From: Gemmatimonadota bacterium
GTDB taxonomy: Bacteria; Gemmatimonadota; Gemmatimonadetes; JACCXV01; JAHWKZ01
Length of the DNA: 14,625 nucleotides
Direction: 5' to 3'
Assembly: GCA_019347645.1 (NCBI GenBank)
Contig: JAHWKZ010000025.1
Span: 1-14,625, forward strand
The position numbers were made by a program, and so were the translations under genes. Below are positions 8,201 through 13,688 of this stretch, piece by piece (the first letter of the stretch is position 1; the number at the start of each line of letters is the position of its first letter). Below the pieces are notes generated by a model that was not told the DNA's origin, searched no databases, and saw only the letters and a program-made list of their open reading frames with translations.

Positions 8201-8367
8201 GGGCTCGCGCCGGGCAGGACCGTGGAGACGGTCACCGTCGGGAAGTCCACGTCGGGAAACCGGTTGACGCCGAGGGACCGGTAGCCCAAATAGCCGAACA
8301 GCACCAGCGCCGTCATCGCCATGACCGTGAAGATCGGGCGGCGGATCGCGGTTTCGGAGAGGAACAC
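5266..8367 (-). CDS. RND multidrug efflux transporter, HAE-1 (AcrB/MdtB-like) family
   Basis: 1033-residue inner-membrane pump that exchanges protons for amphiphilic drugs and exports them through the fusion protein and TolC channel encoded upstream. The N-terminus, ETAIRRPIFTVMAM, is the canonical first helix. PGASPEVVESAV and the porter-domain sections follow. The proton relay is intact: a DD pair (D398/D399) in helix 4 within GIVIDDAIVVLENVYR, and K915 in helix 10 within GLVVKNSILLVDY. Length and the absence of heavy-metal (CusA/CzcA) signatures favour the hydrophobe/amphiphile group. The start is GTG at 8367 with AAGGGG 7 nt upstream, 3 nt after the fusion-protein stop, so the two are co-translated. 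It is the last gene of the marR-side operon, and its stop codon lies inside the terminator hairpin. The drug range cannot be predicted. Confidence 0.97.
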   Translation of the reverse strand: MFLSETAIRRPIFTVMAMTALVLFGYLGYRSLGVNRFPDVDFPTVTVSTVLPGASPEVVESAVTDVIENELSAIEGVKHITSASRLGVSTVTVEFELERDIDIAAQDVRAKVSAVAGQLPRDAEPPTVDKLDISAQPIMWIALMGPDPQSVGEYARWTLRPRLQTVEGVGNILLGGYREREVRIWVDRGRLEAHDLTAGEFVQALQEQNVEVPGGNLESGARETIVKIQGEVPSVEEFGGLVVAYRDGAPIRVRDVARVEDGLEPARGAARYNQQTTIGLGIAPRSGANAVAVAEGVHERLEELERTLPESMDLQIAFDGSESIERSIADAQYELLYGAFFAIVIVLLFLRSWRSTVIIALAIPTSIIGTFGFMSAFDFTLNTFTVLALALAVGIVIDDAIVVLENVYRHMEEGRDPREAASVGTDEIALAIIATTFSLAAVFLPVAFMRGIVGRFLFEFGVTVAVAILLSLLVALTLTPMLSSRFLRHVETRRNPAYAKIGQSLDWIEARYKVGLDWALEHRGLTMGIAGIAIVVGLVFFVLLPKELTPQVDESAFVIASEAPVQASLAYTNEKQEALEEIVAGVPEIQGFFSAIGLWGGANQGFMFVRIDEPGERDRSQEEVMNDLRGRLAQVPGVNAYVSSMGSAFTAGGDGEPFQYLIQGPDLEALRDHSETLMARLREEVPGLVDMRTDMRLQKPEVRVEMDRDKAAAMGIDVSNIADVINVLIGSQEATIYKEGGHRYDVRVRVEEGQRNQPADITELAARTEDGGLVRLGNVVSLSEGTGINVINRRDRQRAIKIVGNLEGSSLGEAVGAADRIADETLPDGYSTAVTGASETFQETFQSLLFAIFLAAVITYMLLASQFESMVHPFTIMGAVPLAAIGALGLLLVTGMSLNLYSFIGLVLLVGLVVKNSILLVDYTNQLRARGMERDEAIRRAGPVRLRPILMTTLTIIFGVSPIALGFSEGAELRQPMAVAVIGGLTTSTLLTLIVIPVLYTLMDDGVAWAGRRIGAIRRHGWRGAWTPAHPEP

Positions 8368-8370
8368 GGC

Positions 8371-9495
8371 TCAGCCCCTTCGTTCGATCGGTTCGGCCTC
8401 GCGAGGGGCGATCCGTACCGTGGCGCCGTCCCTCAGGCCCTGCTGTCCGGCCTCGACGACGATCTCCCCCGGCTCGATACCCTCCAGGATCTCGACGAGG
8501 CCGTCGATGCGAGCTCCCACCCGGACGGCCCGCCGCTCGGCGAGCGAGTCGCGCACCAGATAGACGAAGTTGTCGGACCCCTCGGTCACGATCGCCTCCT
8601 CCGGAACCACGGGCGCCCCCTGATGGATCGAGGTCGTGAGCTCGACGTCGGCGTACGCGCCGGGCCGGACCCCCAGGTCGGGGTTCGAGTACGTCGCGGT
8701 CACCTCGAAGGTCCGCGTCTCGGGGTCGATCCGGGGACTGACGTAGTCGACGTCCGCGACGCGGCTCGAAACCGTATCCGAGCGTACCCGGAAGCGAATC
8801 GGCGCCCCCTCCCGGACCCGATCCACGTGGATCTCCGGGACCTCGAACCGGATCTTGACCGGCCGGGCGTCCACCAGGTCGAAGAGCAAGTCCTGCGCGC
8901 TCACGTACTGGCCGAGCTGGACGTGCCGCTTGCCCACGGTCCCGGCGAACGGGGCGCGGACGGTGGCCTTCCCGAGGTCGCGGCGGGCGGTCTGCAGCCG
9001 GGCGGCGGCCTGCTCGACCGCGGCCCTTTCGCTCTCGACCTCCGCTTGCAGGTTCTCGTACGTCTGCTGATCGATCGCGCCGGCGTCGATCAGCTTCGTG
9101 TACCGCTCGAGGAGCTTCTCGTCCGCCGTCAGCGTGGCGCGCGCGCGCGAAAGCTCGGCCGCGGCCACCTGGACCTCGTCGGCGTAATCGCCCGGATCGA
9201 TCTGGATCACCGGCGTGCCGGCCGAGGCGCGGCACCCCTCGTCGCAGAGCACCCGGGACACCTGGCCCCCCACCTCGGCCGCGACCTGCGTCTGGTTGTC
9301 GGCCTCCACGGTCCCCACCGCCCGGACCACGGCGGGCACGTCCATCGCCCGAACGTGAACGGTGTCGATCAGCGCGGCGCCCGAGCCCTCTCCTCCGGCG
9401 TCCCCGCCGCACGCCAGCATCGTCGCCGCGACCGTGGCGGCCGCCATCATCGTCGTCATCGTCCTCAGAAGCGCCACTGGAGTCGTCCTTCCCAT
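8371..9495 (-). CDS. RND periplasmic membrane fusion protein (lipoprotein)
   Basis: 374-residue adaptor of the HlyD/AcrA family that bridges the pump and the TolC channel. The N-terminus is a lipoprotein-type signal ending MLAC (C29 after a short Ala/Thr/Met run; Met at -3 is a weak lipobox). Then come a lipoyl half-motif (GTVEADNQTQVAAEVGGQV), an alpha-hairpin from ~110 to ~185 (Ala/Glu/Arg-rich coiled coil), the second lipoyl half (KATVRAPFAGTVGKRHVQLGQYV), and beta-barrel and membrane-proximal domains. The lipoyl turn normally reads VDEGDRV; here it is CDEGCRA, a Cys84/Cys88 pair. The ATG at 9495 overlaps the preceding barrel gene by 31 bp. An ATG at 9459, 5 nt after that gene's stop and preceded by GAGG, is the alternative, but it would remove the arginines of the signal n-region. 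The pump gene follows after 3 nt. Confidence 0.94.
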   Translation of the reverse strand: MGRTTPVALLRTMTTMMAAATVAATMLACGGDAGGEGSGAALIDTVHVRAMDVPAVVRAVGTVEADNQTQVAAEVGGQVSRVLCDEGCRASAGTPVIQIDPGDYADEVQVAAAELSRARATLTADEKLLERYTKLIDAGAIDQQTYENLQAEVESERAAVEQAAARLQTARRDLGKATVRAPFAGTVGKRHVQLGQYVSAQDLLFDLVDARPVKIRFEVPEIHVDRVREGAPIRFRVRSDTVSSRVADVDYVSPRIDPETRTFEVTATYSNPDLGVRPGAYADVELTTSIHQGAPVVPEEAIVTEGSDNFVYLVRDSLAERRAVRVGARIDGLVEILEGIEPGEIVVEAGQQGLRDGATVRIAPREAEPIERRG

Positions 9496-10058
9496 CGGAT
9501 ATTGTGGATCGTCCGCGTCTCCCGGTTCTCCGGCACGAGCGGATCGGCGAAACGCACCCCGACCGCGGTCCCCTCGGCCATGACGCCCCATCGCTCGGCG
9601 AGCGCCCCACGGATGCCGGCCCCGTAGGACCACTGCGACTGGGATCGGGTGGGCAGGTCTCCACGGGGGTTGGTGACCAGTGCGCCCAGCCCGCCGACCG
9701 CGTAGGGGGTCACGGGCAGGTTCGCCAGCGGCCCGAACTCCGGGGCCAGGAGAACCTGGAGGTCGAGCGACCACACACCGGCGTCGACCGGCTCGTCCGC
9801 CGTCAGGGTCGTGCCGCCCCAGGCCACCGCCGCCCGGCCGCTGACGCCGCGCCACAGGTCGCGCTCGAGGGAGAGGGTCCCCATGGCGACGTCGTCGAAG
9901 GGGACCGACGCCTCGTCCCATCCGAGGGTGGCCACGCCGAAGCCGAGCCCGTAGTCGCGCTCCACCTCGGCGATGCCGCCCGGCGGAGGCGCCTGGGCGG
10001 CCAACCCCGGCGGGACCGCGAGCCCGGCGAGCAGCAACGCCGACACGCCGCGCCTCAT
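9465..10058 (-). CDS. small outer-membrane beta-barrel protein in the efflux operon
   Basis: 197-residue protein with a clear signal peptide (MRRGVSALLLAGLAV, cleavage near AAQA at ~20-23). The rest is a series of alternating hydrophobic/polar stretches rich in Gly, Trp and Tyr, ending GRLQWRF. The C-terminal aromatic Phe preceded by alternating residues is the usual beta-signal recognised by the BAM machine. The size suits an 8-strand OmpA/OmpW/Opa-like barrel. No peptidoglycan-binding domain follows. The ATG at 10058 overlaps the tolC stop (ATGA) and has a GGGGGG ribosome-binding run. Its own stop lies inside or next to the start of the fusion protein gene. A separate barrel between tolC and the adaptor is not part of the standard tripartite pump. 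It may be a channel partner, a solvent- or envelope-stress porin, or an unrelated co-regulated protein. The exact family is not recognised. Confidence 0.84.
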   Translation of the reverse strand: MRRGVSALLLAGLAVPPGLAAQAPPPGGIAEVERDYGLGFGVATLGWDEASVPFDDVAMGTLSLERDLWRGVSGRAAVAWGGTTLTADEPVDAGVWSLDLQVLLAPEFGPLANLPVTPYAVGGLGALVTNPRGDLPTRSQSQWSYGAGIRGALAERWGVMAEGTAVGVRFADPLVPENRETRTIHNIRWEGRLQWRF

Positions 10059-11449
10059 CGCCCCCCGATGGCGTTCTCGAGCTGGGCCACCGCCAGCATG
10101 TGGTCGTACAGGGCCTCGGCCGCGTCCGTCTCGGCCTGGACCACGTCCTGCTCCGCTTCGTCGAGCTCGAGCTGCGTCGAGAGGCCGTTCCGGAACCGGA
10201 CCACCGCGATCTCGTGGGCCCTGCGCGCGAGCTCGATCGTGGCCTGGCTCGCCTCGACCGCCTCGGCGGCGGCCCCCACCGACTGCCAGGCGTCGAGCAC
10301 CTGGAGCCGGACGTCGCGTTCGAGGGCGCGGAGCCGCTCGAGCGAGGCCATGTAGTCGGCCCGCGCCTGGAGCGTCCTCCCCTGCGCCTCGCGCCCGTCG
10401 AAGACCGGGATCCGCAGCTCCAGCGCGGCGGAGGCCGACTGGCTGAAGTCCCGGTCCTCGGGGACGAAGTCGGCCGAGGAGGCGCGCCGGGTCAGGTCGA
10501 GCAGGAGCGAGAGGGTCGGATACGACTCCGAAGCCTCGACCTTCACCAGCTCCTCGTTCAGGTCGACGGTCTCCTTCTGCGCCTCCAGGTCGGCCCGACC
10601 CGCCAGCGCCACGGCCGTGACCTCCTCCAGCTCGACCGCGATCGGTCGGAACGCCAGGGTGTCGGACAGCTCCACGTCCCGCTCGAGCGGCAGGCCGGTC
10701 ACGCGCTTCACGCTGTTGAGCGCCAGCCGGAACGCGTTCCGCGCCTGGATGAGCGGCGGGCGTTCGCTTTCGACGGCCACCTGGGCCGTCAGCAGGTCGA
10801 ACTCCGAGACGGTCCCCACGTCGTGGAACAGGCGGACCTGATCGAGCCGCTGCTCGGCCAGCCGAAGCGCGTTCTCGCGCACCCGGACCCGGGCCCGGGC
10901 CAGCAGGGCGTCGTAGTACGCCCGGCGAGCCCGGAGCTCGACATCGGACAGCGCTCGCTCGTAGGCGGCCTCGGTGGCCGCGCGGCCGTGCCGGGCGGCC
11001 CGTACGCCGGCCCCGAGCGACCTGTCGAAGATCGGCTGCTCGACCGACAGCGAGAACGCGTGCTCGTTCTCGTCACTGATCGAGATCTGCTCGGTCTCCC
11101 CGTTCTGGCCGAAGAACAGGACCGGGCGCTGGAGGTTGCGGATCATCCGGTACGTGCCGTCGACGGACGGCAGAGCGCGGGCGAAGGCCTCGCGGATCAG
11201 GCCCTCGGTGCGGTCCACCGAGACCCGCGCGATCCGCGCCTCTTCGTGGGACTCCAGCGCGCGCGCCACCGCCTCCTCGACCGACAGCGCCACGGCCCCC
11301 GGGGCGGGGGGCGCGTCCGGCCCCGGCGTTCGAAGCGCCTCCTGACCCGCGGCTGGCGTGGCGAGGGCGAGGCCGACGGCGAGGAGCGCCGCACCGATCC
11401 ACGATCCGGAGGATCGACCGGCTGTAGGATTTTTCCGAGACTTGAACAT
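10055..11449 (-). CDS. TolC-family outer membrane efflux protein
   Basis: 464-residue outer-membrane channel of the OEP family and exit duct of the RND pump encoded downstream. It has a signal peptide (positive n-region KSRKN, hydrophobic core ~18-32, cleavage near AAGQ at ~35). Two related OEP repeats follow, each with long Ala/Glu/Arg helices. Typical pieces are LSVEEAVARALESHEEARIA at the start of repeat 1, SLSVEQPIFDRSLGAGVRAA, DLLTAQVAVESERPPL, ALELRIPVFDGREAQ in repeat 2, and LSTQLELDEAEQDVVQAE near the end. The ATG at 11449 is preferred because a G7 run in AGGGGGGGA is just upstream. An in-frame ATG at 11461 would add four residues and has no ribosome-binding site. It overlaps the next gene by 4 bp. 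A TAAGAT box lies upstream, and a 149-bp gap separates it from marR. Confidence 0.94.
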   Translation of the reverse strand: MFKSRKNPTAGRSSGSWIGAALLAVGLALATPAAGQEALRTPGPDAPPAPGAVALSVEEAVARALESHEEARIARVSVDRTEGLIREAFARALPSVDGTYRMIRNLQRPVLFFGQNGETEQISISDENEHAFSLSVEQPIFDRSLGAGVRAARHGRAATEAAYERALSDVELRARRAYYDALLARARVRVRENALRLAEQRLDQVRLFHDVGTVSEFDLLTAQVAVESERPPLIQARNAFRLALNSVKRVTGLPLERDVELSDTLAFRPIAVELEEVTAVALAGRADLEAQKETVDLNEELVKVEASESYPTLSLLLDLTRRASSADFVPEDRDFSQSASAALELRIPVFDGREAQGRTLQARADYMASLERLRALERDVRLQVLDAWQSVGAAAEAVEASQATIELARRAHEIAVVRFRNGLSTQLELDEAEQDVVQAETDAAEALYDHMLAVAQLENAIGGR

Positions 11450-11450
11450 T

Positions 11451-11457
11451 CCCCCCC
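11451..11457 (-). promoter_or_regulatory. G7 tract acting as ribosome-binding region of tolC
   Basis: Seven consecutive G on the minus strand lie between two in-frame ATGs (11461 and 11449), reading ATG AGG GGG GGA ATG. It is the only Shine-Dalgarno-like element for the 11449 start. Slippage would change its spacing and would also move the 11461 ATG out of frame, so expression could vary with tract length. This is inferred from sequence only. Confidence 0.35.
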
Positions 11458-11467
11458 TCATCGGCGT

Positions 11468-11473
11468 ATCTTA
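11468..11473 (-). promoter_or_regulatory. possible -10 box for tolC
   Basis: TAAGAT on the minus strand (11473-11468), one of the few A/T-rich words in the gap. It lies 6 nt before the 11461 ATG and 18 nt before the 11449 ATG. The hexamer 17 bp upstream (CCGGAT) is not a good -35. Transcription from here would start near 11461 and give a leader of about 12 nt carrying the G-rich ribosome-binding site. Confidence 0.33.
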
Positions 11474-11506
11474 CGGTGTCGGGTCGCTCGATCCGGCACC
11501 GACTGC

Positions 11507-11530
11507 CCGGGAGTCCTCCTTCCGGGAGTC
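11507..11530. repeat. 9-bp direct repeat upstream of tolC
   Basis: CCGGGAGTC occurs at 11507-11515 and again at 11522-11530, 15 bp apart start to start, about 35-60 bp upstream of the tolC -10 candidate. Placement is right for an activator or repressor site, but the spacing is not a multiple of a helical turn and the words are GC-rich, so chance is possible. Confidence 0.25.
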
Positions 11531-11556
11531 ACCCGCGGTTTCTGTTTGACCCGGCA

Positions 11557-11577
11557 GAAGCCGCACCCGGCGGCTTC
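11557..11577. terminator. hairpin between marR and tolC
   Basis: Perfect 8-bp arms GAAGCCGC (11557-11564) and GCGGCTTC (11570-11577) around a 5-nt loop, 22 bp after the marR stop. There is no U-run on either strand. It may attenuate read-through from marR into the efflux genes or stabilise the marR 3' end. Confidence 0.4.
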
Positions 11578-11598
11578 ACCGGGGCATCGCGAAGAGGG

Positions 11599-12126
11599 TC
11601 ATCCGCAGCACGGCGCGTCGCCGGTGGCCAGCCTCGAGACCAGGCTGGAGAGGAGTTCGCGGGCGCGGGAGAGCTCCTCCGCGCTCAGTTCCGCCACCAG
11701 CTCGGCCTCCACCTCCTCCCACAGCGCCACCAGGCGCGGCACGAGCGCCTCGCCCCGCGCCGTGAGGTGGACGAGATAGGAGCGACGGTCCCCCGGGTTC
11801 GGCTCGCGGCGCGCGATCCCCTCCCGCTCCATCACGTCGAGGGTCCGAACCAGCGTCGACGGCTCGACCTCGGTGTGGGCGGCGAGGGATTGCTGGGTCA
11901 TCGGACCGTGAAGCCACAGGCTCGCGATCGAACGCGCCTGGGCGGGCGTGAGCCCGAGCCCGGCGTCGGCCAGGGCGATCTCGAGCCGGCGCGTCACCAG
12001 TCGACCGATCAACAGGCAGAGTGGCGCGAGCTTCTCGGCGAGACCGGACTCCCTCCAGCGATCCCGGGCCGCGGGGAACGGGGCGTCCGCTCCGGTCCCG
12101 GGCGTGATGGCGTCTGCATCTATCAT
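11599..12126 (-). CDS. MarR-family transcriptional regulator
   Basis: 175-residue winged-helix regulator, probably repressing the adjacent efflux genes and itself until a phenolic or other toxic ligand binds. The dimerisation helix starts at ~28 (GLAEKLAPLCLLIGRLV), the DNA-binding part runs ~57-125: LTPAQARSIASLWLHGPMTQQSLAAHT, recognition helix VEPSTLVRTLDVMEREG, then the wing PNPGDRRSYLVHLTARG (D113, R114, R115), which is the MarR hallmark. A C-terminal dimer helix follows. The protein ends CCG, giving a vicinal Cys173-Cys174 pair, with another Cys at 37; thiol sensing is possible but unproven. The ATG at 12126 lies 9 nt after a perfect TATAAT box, so the mRNA should be leaderless or nearly so. 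The efflux genes start 149 bp downstream on the same strand. Confidence 0.94.
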   Translation of the reverse strand: MIDADAITPGTGADAPFPAARDRWRESGLAEKLAPLCLLIGRLVTRRLEIALADAGLGLTPAQARSIASLWLHGPMTQQSLAAHTEVEPSTLVRTLDVMEREGIARREPNPGDRRSYLVHLTARGEALVPRLVALWEEVEAELVAELSAEELSRARELLSSLVSRLATGDAPCCG

Positions 12127-12132
12127 GGTGTG

Positions 12133-12155
12133 CTTATTATAAGATGACCAATAAG
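12133..12155. promoter_or_regulatory. palindromic candidate MarR operator
   Basis: CTTATTATAAG (12133-12143) is a perfect 11-bp palindrome that contains the marR -10. CTTATT (12133-12138) also pairs with AATAAG (12150-12155) as a wider inverted repeat with an 11-bp spacer. The block is strikingly A/T-rich in high-GC surroundings and covers the -10 and part of the spacer, as expected for an autorepressor site. Assignment to this MarR is inferred from position. Confidence 0.48.
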
Positions 12156-12165
12156 TGCCCGTCAA
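12136..12165 (-). promoter_or_regulatory. near-consensus sigma-70 promoter of marR
   Basis: On the minus strand TTGACG (-35, 12165-12160), an 18-bp spacer, then a perfect TATAAT (-10, 12141-12136). The -10 ends 9 nt before the marR ATG, placing the transcription start at or within about 3 nt of the start codon. This is the strongest promoter seen in the window. Confidence 0.78.
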
Positions 12166-12192
12166 TGAAAATCCCCGGCGCGCCGCCGTCTC

Positions 12193-12606
12193 ATGCGTAT
12201 GGGCTCCCGTACGTGGATATTGGGCCCGATGTTTCGCGGCCTTCTCATCGCGCTCGCGTGCGCCGGCTCCCCGGCCGTCCCGGCGAAGGACCCGGCTCCC
12301 GCCGTCTCCGTGCCCATGGACGCGCCCACCCCGTCCGGAGTTCATCGTGGGCCGGGGGCGGACGAGGCCGCCCATGTCCTCGGCGGGTTCTGGGCCGCGG
12401 GGGCCGGATACGCCGCGGCGACCCACGTCGACCTCGATTCCAGGGACCGGCCGCTCGTCGCCGTCGCCACCGCCGCGGCCGCCTCGCTCGCCAAGGAGGC
12501 GTTCGACGCGTGGGTCCAGGACGAGCGCTTCTCGGGCGCCGACCTCCTGGCCGACGCCCTCGGCGCCTTCGCCTTCCTCGCCCTGGTCGCGGTCGCCGGC
12601 CCCTGA
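12193..12606 (+). CDS. exported YfiM/DUF2279-like small protein
   Basis: 137 residues from the ATG at 12193; ATGs at 12199 and 12229 are also in frame, and none has a ribosome-binding site. The 12229 start would give MFRGLLIALACAGSPAVPA, a cleaner signal peptide (or lipoprotein signal at Cys23 of the long form). After a Pro-rich linker the domain reads DEAAHVLGGF (D57, H61), two hydrophobic stretches, SLAKEAFD (K101, E102, D105) and DLLADALGA (D117, D121). This D..H / KE..D / DL.AD.LG pattern is that of YfiM/DUF2279-type envelope proteins, also reminiscent of VanZ-like motifs. No function is established. It shares the divergent region with marR and its stop overlaps the dipeptidase start by 1 bp (TGATG), so the two are coupled. 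Family assignment is from motif pattern only. Confidence 0.7.
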   Translation: MRMGSRTWILGPMFRGLLIALACAGSPAVPAKDPAPAVSVPMDAPTPSGVHRGPGADEAAHVLGGFWAAGAGYAAATHVDLDSRDRPLVAVATAAAASLAKEAFDAWVQDERFSGADLLADALGAFAFLALVAVAGP

Positions 12607-13574
12607 TGCTGCGCGAGTGCCTCGTCGTCGACGGCCACATGGACACCCCGCTGCGGATCCTCGACGACGGCGTCGACATCGGCGAACGGAACCGGCGCGT
12701 CCACGCCGACCTGCCCCGGATGCGAGAGGGCGGTCTGGACGCCGTCTTCCTGGCCGCGTGGGTGGACCCCGCCTACGCGCCGGGCGGGGGCTTCGAGCGC
12801 GGCGCCTCGCTCCTCGCGGCGATCCGAGGGGTCGCGGAGCGCCACCCCGAACGGGCCGGGTTCGCGACCACGGCCGCCGAGGTCCGCGCGATCGCCGCCG
12901 GGGGCGGGATCGCCCTGCTGGCCGCCGTGGAGAACGGTCAGGCGCTGGAGGGGGATCCGGCCAACGTGGCCCGGCTGGCCGAGTCGGGCGCCCGCTATCT
13001 GACCCTCACCTGGATGAACTCGAACGAGCTGGGCGATGCCGCGGGGGGCGCGTCGATCCACGGCGGGCTCTCCGATCTCGGCCGGGACGTCGTCCGGGAG
13101 ATGGAGCGGGTCGGAATGGTCGTCGACCTGGCGCACGCGGCGACCCGCACCTTCTTCGACGCCCTGGCGATGGCCACCCGCCCGGTGGTGGTGAGCCACG
13201 CCTGCACGGAGGCCCGCGGGCACCACCCGCGGAACGTCTCGGACGACCAGATCCGGGCGGTGGCGGAGACGGGAGGGCTGATCGGGATCGCGTTCATGCC
13301 CGCCTACCTCGACCCCGGCGCGCCCGAAACCGCCGACTCGGGGGCGATCGTCGACCACCTCGAGCGGGTGGCCGGCGTCGCCGGCGTCGATCACGCGGCC
13401 CTCGGCTCGGACCTCGACGGCATCCCCGCCCTGCCTGGGGGGATCCGCGGCGTGGAGGATCTCCCGGTGGTCGTCCAGGAGCTCGAGCGGCGCGGCTGGG
13501 GCGGAGGCGACCTGGAGAAGGTCCTGGGCGGCAACTGGCTCCGCGTGATCGCGGCGACCGATCCCCCGGGCTGA
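12606..13574 (+). CDS. M19-family membrane dipeptidase
   Basis: 322-residue zinc dipeptidase of the renal dipeptidase family, which cleaves dipeptides including some with D-residues. The metal and catalytic set is complete: HxD in VVDGHMDTPLRI (H11, D13), bridging Glu in AAVENGQAL (E109), DLAH (H177), SHACTEA (H198) and GSDLDG (D269). The C-terminal GNWLRVI matches the family's GxNxLRV ending. The length is at the short end for M19 (usual ~320-400). There is no signal peptide, so it is probably cytoplasmic, unlike the lipid-anchored mammalian enzyme. Its ATG overlaps the stop of the YfiM-like gene. The best-formed intrinsic terminator in the window follows 1 bp after its stop. The natural substrate cannot be read; peptidoglycan-derived or dietary dipeptides are both possible. 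Confidence 0.95.
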   Translation: MLRECLVVDGHMDTPLRILDDGVDIGERNRRVHADLPRMREGGLDAVFLAAWVDPAYAPGGGFERGASLLAAIRGVAERHPERAGFATTAAEVRAIAAGGGIALLAAVENGQALEGDPANVARLAESGARYLTLTWMNSNELGDAAGGASIHGGLSDLGRDVVREMERVGMVVDLAHAATRTFFDALAMATRPVVVSHACTEARGHHPRNVSDDQIRAVAETGGLIGIAFMPAYLDPGAPETADSGAIVDHLERVAGVAGVDHAALGSDLDGIPALPGGIRGVEDLPVVVQELERRGWGGGDLEKVLGGNWLRVIAATDPPG

Positions 13575-13575
13575 C

Positions 13576-13610
13576 CCGGGAGCGGTCCCGGCTGCATCTT
13601 TTCCTTCCTT
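13576..13610 (+). terminator. intrinsic terminator after the dipeptidase
   Basis: A perfect 6-bp stem, CCGGGA (13576-13581) and TCCCGG (13586-13591), closes a GCGG tetraloop and is followed by a pyrimidine/T-rich stretch (ATCTTTTCCTTCCTT). It starts 1 bp after the TGA stop. Confidence 0.66.
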
Positions 13611-13626
13611 CCGGTGTAGATTGCTA

Positions 13627-13645
13627 CCGACGAATCCTGCGTCGG
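13627..13645. repeat. inverted repeat upstream of the PBP gene
   Basis: CCGACG (13627-13632) and CGTCGG (13640-13645) form a perfect 6-bp stem with a 7-nt loop, just after TAGATT (13617-13622), a weak -10 candidate. If that box is used, the hairpin would sit at the 5' end of the ~60-nt PBP leader. Support is limited to symmetry and position. Confidence 0.22.
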
Positions 13646-13688
13646 CCTCGCCCCGGTCCGTCGCCAACCCGATCTCGACCGAACCGAC

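Noticed and set aside
5752..9627. Very long plus-strand open frame across the pump and fusion protein genes
   Set aside because: It is the antisense shadow of the RND and adaptor genes, caused by high GC at third positions; it has no domains and its composition is extreme in Arg, Asp, Pro and His.
11458..11499. A 13-codon leader peptide (GTG at 11499, stop overlapping the 11461 ATG) after an AAGGAGG sequence upstream of tolC
   Set aside because: The AAGGAGG is 15 nt from the GTG, too far for a normal ribosome-binding site, and the likely -10 box for tolC lies inside the frame, so it would not be transcribed from that promoter.
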